DNA from: Pseudomonadota bacterium
Lineage (GTDB): Bacteria > Pseudomonadota > Gammaproteobacteria > Burkholderiales > Burkholderiaceae_B
Direction: 5' to 3'
Assembly (NCBI GenBank): GCA_023386765.1
Contig: JAEWJD010000121.1
Location: 1-6,009 of the forward strand
DNA length: 6,009 bases
Made by a program: the position numbers and the translations under genes. Shown here in pieces: positions 1-5,554 of this stretch (its first letter is position 1; every line of letters begins with the position of its first letter). The notes under the pieces are model-generated. The model had not been told where the DNA came from. It was given only the letters and a program-made list of their open reading frames with translations, and ran no database searches.

Positions 1-289
1 GCCCGAGGCAGCGCTGTCGTGGTGGCATCGCTTGGTAGCCAGGCAGGCGGCCGATGGACAGGGGGCCGAAGCGCGCGCGGCAGCCATGGACAGGGTCAAT
101 CCGCTCTATGTGTTGCGCAACCATCTCGCCGAACAGGCCATCCGGGCTGCGGCCGCAGGCGATGCCAGCGAGATCGAGCAGCTTCTTCAGGTGTTGCGCA
201 AACCCTATGACATCCAGCCGCAGGCCGAGACCTACGCCGCGCCGGCTCCAGATTGGGCGGCGCATCTGGAGATCAGTTGTTCCTCCTGA
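1..289 (+). CDS. selO: SelO/YdiU protein adenylyltransferase, C-terminal fragment
   Basis: Partial gene, cut by the left edge; the frame reads from base 2 and gives the last 95 residues before a TGA stop at 287-289. SelO is a pseudokinase-fold enzyme that transfers AMP from ATP to Ser/Thr/Tyr residues of proteins and is linked to oxidative-stress redox control; family members are usually around 480-500 residues, so about four fifths is missing here, including the whole active site. Recognition rests on the family's C-terminal signature: the stretch MDRVNPLYVLRNHLAEQAI, the later LLQVLRKPYD, a PDW element, and the terminal LEISCSS. The third residue from the end is Cys, the position filled by selenocysteine in animal SelO. 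Nothing terminator-like follows the stop. Identification is by remembered family resemblance; I am confident of the family but cannot judge the integrity of the upstream part. Confidence 0.9.
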   Translation, partial: PEAALSWWHRLVARQAADGQGAEARAAAMDRVNPLYVLRNHLAEQAIRAAAAGDASEIEQLLQVLRKPYDIQPQAETYAAPAPDWAAHLEISCSS

Positions 290-314
290 CCCCGTGATCA
301 GCGGCTCCCCCATT

Positions 315-344
315 TTGAGGAATCGCTCCAAGCCCAGGTAGAAT
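315..344 (+). promoter_or_regulatory. Candidate sigma70 promoter for the response regulator
   Basis: TTGAGG (315-320) resembles a -35 box (4 of 6 matches to TTGACA) and TAGAAT (339-344) a -10 box (5 of 6 matches to TATAAT), with an 18-base spacer. Transcription would begin near 351, leaving a leader of about 64 bases before the ATG at 415. A second AT-rich hexamer, CATAAT at 352-357, has no good -35 partner. The region lies just after the selO stop, which fits a separate transcription unit. This is a pattern match only. Confidence 0.35.
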
Positions 345-404
345 TTAGCAACATAATGTCAAATGATGATGCCGCGTGGGTGACGGTGTCGATGATGCGG
401 ATCT

Positions 405-410
405 GGGAGA
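405..410 (+). promoter_or_regulatory. Ribosome binding site deciding the regulator start
   Basis: GGGAGA lies four bases before the ATG at 415 and is a good Shine-Dalgarno match. The in-frame GTG at 376 would add 13 residues but has no purine-rich element at the right distance, and the extra residues are not part of a receiver domain. The site therefore favours ATG 415. Confidence 0.65.
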
Positions 411-414
411 ACAC

Positions 415-1146
415 ATGCTGGCGGCAGACGGTTTATTGCGCATAGGGCTTCTGGAAGACGATGAGGATTTTCGTGACGAGCTGGCGCTGGGCCTGGAAGG
501 GTTCGGCTTCAAGGTCGTTTTCGCGCGGGGGGATTCTTCCTCCTTCTATGAGGCATTGCAGGTGCATGCCTGCGATATCGTGATCCTCGATGCCAACGTG
601 CCGGGTGACGATGGTTTCTCGGTAGCCACCCGCCTGCGGGCGCATGGCAATCTCGGGATCATCATGTTGACCGGGCGCGGTGCGTTGGAGGATCGGGTAC
701 GCGGGCTGGAAGGCGGCGCCGATGCCTATCTGATCAAACCGGTGGATCTGCTGGAGCTCAGCTCGGTGATCCGCAGCCTGGCGCGCCGCATGCGTCTGGC
801 CCGACCGGTGGCCACCAGTTTCATGCCGGCCCCCATCGATGTCTCGCCACGTCCGTCCGCCCAATGGGCCTTGCAGGATGGCGGCTGGGTGCTTTCGGCG
901 CCGGATGGCGCGACGCTGCACCTGAATGCCCAGGAGCGTGCCTTCCTGATGACGCTGATGGAAAAGACCGGTCAGGCAGTCACGCGCCAGGTCCTGGCCG
1001 AGATCATCCAGCCAGAAAACCCCAATAATTTTGAACCCCGGCGCGTTGATGTGATGGTCAGCCGTCTGCGCGCCAAGGCGCAGTCGGCCGGTCTCAAGTT
1101 GCCGGTGCTGTCGGTGCGCGGCCAGGGCTACGTGTTCGTCGCCTGA
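415..1146 (+). CDS. OmpR/PhoB-family two-component response regulator
   Basis: A 243-residue transcriptional regulator of normal family length. The receiver domain spans about residues 9-121, with the acidic pair D15/D16, phospho-acceptor D59 in the VILDANVPG strand-loop, switch T86 in MLTGRG, Y105, and invariant K108 in the KP pair. After a linker of about 30 residues, a winged-helix DNA-binding domain fills about 150-243; it shows the recognition-helix pattern RRVDVMVSRLRAKA and the usual C-terminal hairpin VRGQGYVF. All phosphorylation residues are present, so it should accept phosphate from a sensor kinase and bind DNA as a dimer. The ATG at 415 is chosen for its ribosome binding site. 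The gene runs convergently toward the sensor kinase at 1188-3902, its likely partner by position, though pairing is an inference. No specific named orthologue is recognised and target genes are unknown; autoregulation or control of the divergent phosphodiesterase promoter is possible. Confidence 0.93.
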   Translation: MLAADGLLRIGLLEDDEDFRDELALGLEGFGFKVVFARGDSSSFYEALQVHACDIVILDANVPGDDGFSVATRLRAHGNLGIIMLTGRGALEDRVRGLEGGADAYLIKPVDLLELSSVIRSLARRMRLARPVATSFMPAPIDVSPRPSAQWALQDGGWVLSAPDGATLHLNAQERAFLMTLMEKTGQAVTRQVLAEIIQPENPNNFEPRRVDVMVSRLRAKAQSAGLKLPVLSVRGQGYVFVA

Positions 1147-1148
1147 GC

Positions 1149-1175
1149 GCCGGGCGGCGATAGTTGCCGCCCGGC
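1149..1175. terminator. Hairpin between convergent genes, possible bidirectional terminator
   Basis: A perfect 10-bp GC-rich inverted repeat: GCCGGGCGGC at 1149-1158 and GCCGCCCGGC at 1166-1175, with a 7-base loop (1159-1165). It starts three bases after the regulator stop codon and ends 12 bases before the stop codon of the opposing kinase gene. Neither side has a T-tract, so it is not a textbook intrinsic terminator. It could still stop or stabilise both transcripts, which is common between convergent genes. Confidence 0.6.
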
Positions 1176-1187
1176 CCGCGTGCAGGG

Positions 1188-3902
1188 TTACAGCGGGTCC
1201 CCGTCGGCGGGCAGTGCAGCCAGCCCGGCGGCCGGCAACGCGATCACGAAGCGCGCGCCCTGGCCAGGTTGCGCCTGTGCCGTGAGGCTGCCACCTTGGC
1301 TGATACAGATTTCACGAGCCAGGTGCAGCCCCAGGCCGGTGCCGGGCGTCTCGCGGTGTTCTTCACGCCGGTAGTGCGGCTCGAAAATCCGTTGCGTGTC
1401 GTCTTCGTCGAGCCCGGGGCCGTGGTCGCTGACGGCCAGCCAGGCCATGGTGCCTTCCTGGCTGCTGCTTAGCCCGGCGTCGATCAGCACCGGTTGATTG
1501 GCCGGAGAGTACTTGATGGCGTTCTGGATCAGGTTGCGCAGCACCAGCGATGTCAGCAGGGGGTCGCACAGGACGGGGACAGCGTCATCGGCGCGCACGA
1601 TCAGGGGATGGGCGGAGTCCGGCTGCATGCTGTGGCACAGATCACGCGCCAATTCGCCCAGTTCGACGTTTTCCAGGCGTGGCGCCATGGCCTGATCGGC
1701 GTTGCGTTCAGGATCCAGCATTTGCTCAAGCATGGTGGTGATCCGTCCCACGGCGCGCCGGATGCGGGCCAGGCGGCTGTCGACCTCCTGGCCGCTGCCG
1801 GCGAGGATGGTTTCCAGCGATTGGGCCGCGGCGCTGATCGTGGCGGCCGGCGTGCGCAACTCATGCGATAGCAGGGCCTGCAACTGACGGTGGGACTGCA
1901 GAGCCCCCGCCATTTCCGAGAGCCGTTGTGTGCTTTGGTCCTGACGTTTTCGTTGGCTGGGCGGCAGATTGGCTGGCAGGGCAGGCAGCGGCGGCGCAGC
2001 GGGCCGGGGCGGCAGTTCATCGGCCGGCTCGTGTTCATCGGCCAGAGGCTGCAACACGGTAAAGCCGAGTGATTGCACCAGTGTGGCCAACGCGTCGTCA
2101 CGAACGTCGGTGGCGTAGGCAATGATGTGCGCGGCCTGTGCACTGCGCGCCAGGGTGGCGGCCAACTGCCGGTTGCCAGGGCTGTCGTGCAGGCTGTGCA
2201 CGAAGGGGCCGTCCATCTTGATGTAGACCGCCGGCAGCAGATGCAGCTTTTCCAGTGCGTTCAGGTGCTCGCTGACACGGCTGATGCCGACGTGGGTGCC
2301 GACCTCGGCCGTCAGCGCGCACAAGGCCCGTACATTGTCGTAGTCATCGACCAGGCATTGCGCATCGATCTGCAGGATCAGCTGGCGGGCCTGGGCGGGA
2401 CGATCCTGGAGCAGCCGGCCCACCCGGTTGAGAAACGAGCGGCTGGCCAATGAGGCAGGCGTGAGCGGCAGCATCAGCACGCCTGGATGCCGGCTGCGGT
2501 CGTCCAGCGCCAGGCGCAGGGCCTGGATGTCGCAGTCGATGGCCAGGCCCAGGCGCGCGGCCGCCGGCATGAACGCGCTGGCCGGCAGCGCCTGGGGGCC
2601 GCCCAGGACCAGGCTGGCCTCTTCCTGGATCAGCCGCCCGTTCTGGTCATGGCGTGTCTGTACGTCGAGATAGAAGCGGTGTTCTTCCAGCGCACCCATG
2701 ATGAGAGCCTGCCAGCGGTATTCACCATCGATGCGTGGCGCATCGTCGTGCGTGGTCAGCTGCAGCGTATCGCTATTGCTGGCTTCGGCGCGCATGAGGG
2801 CATTGTCCAGGCGCGCCAGGATGGCGCCGACCTGTTCGCCGGTTTCATAGGCGCCCAGTGCGATGGCCCAGCGGCACCACTCCTGCTGGCGCAGCGGCAG
2901 GCGGCGCAGGCGCAGTTCACGGCGCACTTTTTCGGCCAGCAACAGGGCGGGTTGCGGCGCCAGGTCGGGCAGCAGGGCAGCGAAGTCGGAGCCGTTCAGG
3001 CGGGCCAGCAACGTACGCGGTCCACCGAGTTCAGTGATCAGGTGCTGCAACTGGGCTGCCGTCAGGCGCAGCCACTGATCGGTGCCTTCGTGCAGCATGC
3101 TGCGATTGATTTCGGCCATGTCGCGCTGGCGGAAGATCAGCACGTGGCCGTGGGCGCGCGGACTGTCGTTGCGCAGGATGGCGCGGAATACGTCGAAGAA
3201 GGTCTTGCGATTGGCCAGCCGCGTGATGGCGTCGCGGGTGGCTTCATTCTCCAGGGCGACGATGCGTTGCTGCAGGTGCTCGATGGTTTGCTCGTGCTGC
3301 TCGCGATGGGCGGCCAGAGCGCTTTGGAGGGGCTGCAACTCGGCCACGGGATTTTGCGCGGCGGTATCTTCGCCGCGTGCCGTGCGTAGCAGGACGTTCA
3401 GCGGACCCTGGTTCATTTCGCGCCATAGGCGGCGCAGATACAGGGCCCCGGCCAGCGCCGCCAGCAGGAACAGTGCGGTTTGCAGCAGTGCCGCGCGCAA
3501 GCCTGCCGAGGCAGGGGCTGCGTCGGCGGTGGCATAGGCCAGAATCTCGCCCTGGCTGGCACCGTCGGCGCTGCGGTAGGCGCTGCGCGCCAGGATCGGC
3601 ATGCCGGGAGCCGGGGCGGCGCCTTCATGCCAATAGGGGAAGCTGCGTGTCGAGAGGTCGTCATCGATACGCAGCGGCATGGCATTTTTCGTGGGGGAGG
3701 CCAATCGTGCGAGCCAATCCTGCGGCGTGCCCGGATGCCGGCTGATGGCGAGAGCCAGCGAGGCGGCAGCCGCCTGCGCCTGTTGTTGCTGCAAGGCCGT
3801 GGCATTCTGTTGTTGCACCCAGGCGTTGCTCAGTTGCGTTCCCAGCCACAGCAGGCCAAGCAGAATCAGAAAGCCGAGCAGAAGGCGCCGGGATAGATGC
3901 AT
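1188..3902 (-). CDS. LapD-like sensor histidine kinase (periplasmic LapD/MoxY domain, dead GGDEF-EAL, HisKA-HATPase)
   Basis: A 904-residue inner-membrane sensor kinase. In order: membrane helix about 7-25; periplasmic region about 27-135 of LapD/MoxY_N type; membrane helix about 137-156; HAMP-like stretch and coiled coil about 157-222; GGDEF-fold domain about 220-385, with signature reduced to NGSDF (303-307); EAL-fold domain about 395-622 lacking most catalytic residues; proline-rich linker about 631-649; HisKA with H680 in SHELRTP; ATPase with N-box N794, G1 box DHGPG (826-830), F840 and G2 box GTGLGL (854-859). The kinase half is complete and should autophosphorylate; the GGDEF and EAL parts should be enzymatically inactive and act as sensors or scaffold. 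The start at 3902 is chosen because a strong GGGGTGAGG site lies five bases before it and a membrane helix follows at once. It is convergent with an OmpR-type regulator, its probable partner, and divergent from an active c-di-GMP phosphodiesterase. Domain calls come from motif reading; c-di-GMP binding is inferred. Confidence 0.9.
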   Translation of the reverse strand: MHLSRRLLLGFLILLGLLWLGTQLSNAWVQQQNATALQQQQAQAAAASLALAISRHPGTPQDWLARLASPTKNAMPLRIDDDLSTRSFPYWHEGAAPAPGMPILARSAYRSADGASQGEILAYATADAAPASAGLRAALLQTALFLLAALAGALYLRRLWREMNQGPLNVLLRTARGEDTAAQNPVAELQPLQSALAAHREQHEQTIEHLQQRIVALENEATRDAITRLANRKTFFDVFRAILRNDSPRAHGHVLIFRQRDMAEINRSMLHEGTDQWLRLTAAQLQHLITELGGPRTLLARLNGSDFAALLPDLAPQPALLLAEKVRRELRLRRLPLRQQEWCRWAIALGAYETGEQVGAILARLDNALMRAEASNSDTLQLTTHDDAPRIDGEYRWQALIMGALEEHRFYLDVQTRHDQNGRLIQEEASLVLGGPQALPASAFMPAAARLGLAIDCDIQALRLALDDRSRHPGVLMLPLTPASLASRSFLNRVGRLLQDRPAQARQLILQIDAQCLVDDYDNVRALCALTAEVGTHVGISRVSEHLNALEKLHLLPAVYIKMDGPFVHSLHDSPGNRQLAATLARSAQAAHIIAYATDVRDDALATLVQSLGFTVLQPLADEHEPADELPPRPAAPPLPALPANLPPSQRKRQDQSTQRLSEMAGALQSHRQLQALLSHELRTPAATISAAAQSLETILAGSGQEVDSRLARIRRAVGRITTMLEQMLDPERNADQAMAPRLENVELGELARDLCHSMQPDSAHPLIVRADDAVPVLCDPLLTSLVLRNLIQNAIKYSPANQPVLIDAGLSSSQEGTMAWLAVSDHGPGLDEDDTQRIFEPHYRREEHRETPGTGLGLHLAREICISQGGSLTAQAQPGQGARFVIALPAAGLAALPADGDPL

Positions 3903-3907
3903 GTAGG

Positions 3908-3916
3908 CCTCACCCC
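3908..3916 (-). promoter_or_regulatory. Ribosome binding site of the sensor kinase
   Basis: Read on the minus strand this is GGGGTGAGG, with the GAGG core five bases before the ATG whose first base is 3902. It decides the start over a longer frame that opens at a TTG at 4013, which has no such site and would put 37 unrelated residues ahead of the first membrane helix. Confidence 0.75.
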
Positions 3917-3990
3917 TCTGGGGGGCGTTTGTCGGTTGGGGGGATTTTGCTCTTTCGTACAACAGGAATCGAAAGATTACCGGCTGTACC

Positions 3991-4008
3991 GCCAATTGGC
4001 TAATTGGC
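3991..4008. repeat. AATTGGC inverted repeat in the divergent promoter region
   Basis: GCCAATT (3991-3997) and AATTGGC (4002-4008) are perfect inverted copies separated by four bases. The left half also forms a self-complementary 10-mer, GCCAATTGGC (3991-4000), so AATTGGC occurs twice in tandem at 3994 and 4002. The arrangement resembles a transcription factor operator on the kinase side of the region. Which protein would bind it is unknown. Confidence 0.5.
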
Positions 4009-4074
4009 CTCAATAAAAGAGTGAGGATTTAGGGACAAATACGCAGTCCTATTCTATCCAAATCATGCATAATC

Positions 4075-4097
4075 CCATTGATAACCTGTAATGGTTA
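4075..4097. repeat. Nested short inverted repeats upstream of the phosphodiesterase gene
   Basis: Two overlapping dyads occur: CCATT (4075-4079) with AATGG (4090-4094), and TAACC (4082-4086) with GGTTA (4093-4097). The arms are only five bases, so chance is possible. Their place, about 60-80 bases before the GTG start, fits an operator overlapping or flanking a promoter. Confidence 0.25.
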
Positions 4098-4142
4098 AAG
4101 GTTGGGTCCGTGCCGCACAAACGGACGCTGTGCTCGCTGAAT

Positions 4143-4149
4143 GAGGGGG
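4143..4149 (+). promoter_or_regulatory. Ribosome binding site supporting a GTG start
   Basis: GAGGGGG lies immediately upstream of the GTG at 4154, with the GAGG core seven bases away. It supports GTG as the phosphodiesterase start; the ATG at 4141 is in another frame and stops soon after. Confidence 0.65.
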
Positions 4150-4153
4150 CTCC

Positions 4154-5515
4154 GTGGGCTTGGATGACCTGGTGAGGCAGTGTCTGTCGCCGGGATTGGC
4201 GTTGCTCGCCATATGCGTAGTGTTCATGATCCGGGAATATCGGTTGCGCCGTCGACTGGCCCGGGATTCATCCACGCTTGCCTTGACGCCGGATAGTTTG
4301 CGCAACCGGGCCAGTACCTCCATGCGACGAGTGGGGCAGGGCGCTGTTTTCCTCGTGCAGCTGATTCACCACCCGGCCTTGAGCGCCATGCTGGCCGTCA
4401 AGGACAACCGCGCACTGCTGGCGATGGTGGCCGAGCGCCTGCAGCAGCAGTCCGAAGATTTCATGGTGGCCCGCTACGCATCGGATTCCTTTCTGATCTG
4501 GGCGCCCGCTACCCAGGCATGGGAAATCGCCGAATTCGCTCCTCACATTCTTGAGCAGCTTTCCTGGCCCTATGAGCTGCGTGGCCAGCCTCTGATCGTT
4601 GATTTCCGGATGGCCGCGGCGGTCTATCCGGATCATGGCGACAGCTTCGACGAGCTGGAGCGCGGCGTGCAGATCGCCCTCATGCAACAGGAAGAAGACG
4701 GTCCGCACTGGAGCGTGTTCGAGCCTGCCATGCTGGAGCGACAGCGCCATTATCAAGGTCTTGAACATGATCTGCGGGTGGCGCTGGCCTCATCGTCGAT
4801 GGATCAGTTCGAGGTGCACTACCAGCCTGTCTTCGATACCCAGACCGGTAATGTCGAGGGCTGCGAAGCCTTGTTGCGCTGGCAACATCCGGTGCATGGC
4901 AACGTGTCGCCCGGCGTGGCGATCGCGCTGGCCGAGCGCACCGGGCTCATCGTGCCGCTGGGTGCCTGGGTGCTGGATACGGCTTGTGCCCGGGCTGTCA
5001 CGTGGCCGGCTCATTGGCGCCTGCATGTCAATCTGTCCGTGCGGCAGATGTATGCCGAAGAACTGCCGATGCAGGTGGCGCATACCCTGGCCAACAGCCG
5101 CCTGGCTCCGCACCGTCTGGTGTTGGAGATCACCGAGTCCCTGTTCATCCTGCAGTATGAACGTCACGTCTCCACCTTGAATGGTCTGCGCGCTCGCGGC
5201 ATTCAGGTGGCGCTGGATGATTTCGGCGCTGGTTATTCCAGCCTGACGCATCTGCGGCGCCTGCCTATTGACTGGGTCAAGGTGGATCGTGGCTTCATTG
5301 CCGAGCTGGAATCGGATTCGGCCAGCCAAGAGGTGGTCAAGGCGCTGATGGGGATGTGCCGCGCGCTCGGCCTGCTGGTGGTGGCCGAGGGCATCGAGAC
5401 CGAGGCGCAACGCGATATCCTGACCCGCCTGGGGTGCCGTTATATGCAGGGTTTTCTGCTCGGCCGCCCGGCGCCGGCGCATCAGATCCGGTGTCTGGCG
5501 GCATCGGTGTCATAA
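4154..5515 (+). CDS. Membrane-anchored EAL-domain c-di-GMP phosphodiesterase with degenerate GGDEF region
   Basis: A 453-residue protein predicted to hydrolyse c-di-GMP to pGpG. One membrane helix (about 11-26) is followed by a basic stretch (REYRLRRRLAR), which places the rest in the cytoplasm. Residues about 60-195 look like a worn-down GGDEF domain: the signature position reads ASDSF (109-113) and no RxxD inhibitory site is visible, so no cyclase activity is expected. The EAL domain (about 202-448) keeps the full catalytic set: E238 with R242 in EALLRW, N293, E325 in LEITES, D355/D356 in DDFGAGYSS, K376, E412 in AEGIET and Q432 in MQG. The start is GTG, supported by a GAGGGGG site and by the membrane helix that follows; a later ATG would remove that helix. 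It is divergent from the LapD-like kinase, which suggests shared c-di-GMP signalling, and lies 39 bases before aroC on the same strand. No specific named gene is recognised. Confidence 0.92.
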   Translation: MGLDDLVRQCLSPGLALLAICVVFMIREYRLRRRLARDSSTLALTPDSLRNRASTSMRRVGQGAVFLVQLIHHPALSAMLAVKDNRALLAMVAERLQQQSEDFMVARYASDSFLIWAPATQAWEIAEFAPHILEQLSWPYELRGQPLIVDFRMAAAVYPDHGDSFDELERGVQIALMQQEEDGPHWSVFEPAMLERQRHYQGLEHDLRVALASSSMDQFEVHYQPVFDTQTGNVEGCEALLRWQHPVHGNVSPGVAIALAERTGLIVPLGAWVLDTACARAVTWPAHWRLHVNLSVRQMYAEELPMQVAHTLANSRLAPHRLVLEITESLFILQYERHVSTLNGLRARGIQVALDDFGAGYSSLTHLRRLPIDWVKVDRGFIAELESDSASQEVVKALMGMCRALGLLVVAEGIETEAQRDILTRLGCRYMQGFLLGRPAPAHQIRCLAASVS

Positions 5516-5554
5516 TCCCGGCTGCCCCTTTTTCCGCTTTCTTGCAGATTTGCT

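Larger units (their letters stand above)
3903..4153. promoter_or_regulatory. Divergent intergenic control region between sensor kinase and phosphodiesterase
   Basis: These 251 bases hold no credible gene and must carry the promoters of both flanking genes. The middle (about 3985-4100) is clearly more AT-rich than the coding DNA around it. For the phosphodiesterase (+), CATAAT at 4068-4073 is a candidate -10 but lacks a good -35. For the kinase (-), two weak options exist: a TAGAAT -10 (plus-strand 4051-4056), or TTGTCC (4033-4038) with a 17-base spacer to TATTGA (4010-4015). Inverted repeats sit around 3991-4008 and 4075-4097 and may be operators. None of the promoters is strong enough to call individually. 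Confidence 0.5.

Noticed and set aside
364..398. Repeated GATGATGC (365 and 391) before the regulator gene
   Set aside because: Two short copies 26 bases apart do not match usual OmpR-family operator spacing, and low-complexity GAT runs arise by chance.
376..414. Upstream GTG start for the response regulator
   Set aside because: No ribosome binding site, and the 13 extra residues fall outside the receiver domain; ATG 415 has a good site.
433..921. A 162-codon minus-strand frame opposite the response regulator
   Set aside because: His/Arg/Gln-rich shadow with no domain; the plus strand carries a textbook receiver domain there.
2487..3389. A 300-codon open frame on the plus strand opposite the kinase gene
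   Set aside because: It is rich in Gln, Ala, Gly and Val with no recognisable domain and is the expected mirror of a high-GC coding strand. The opposing frame has full domain structure.
3920..3943. G6 tracts as phase-variation sites
   Set aside because: Six bases is short for slipped-strand switching and both tracts lie in noncoding DNA; kept only as a possible RNA structure element.
3903..4013. N-terminal extension of the kinase to a TTG at 4013
   Set aside because: It would translate the AT-rich control region and place 37 unrelated residues before the membrane helix; the strong ribosome binding site is at 3908-3916.
4063..4323. Small 86-codon minus-strand frame spanning the intergenic region and phosphodiesterase start
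   Set aside because: Composition is not protein-like (many Ser, Thr and Arg residues, no hydrophobic core pattern) and it overlaps a well-supported gene.
4790..5482. A 230-codon minus-strand frame opposite the EAL domain
   Set aside because: No ribosome binding site or domain; the plus strand encodes an EAL domain with all catalytic residues.
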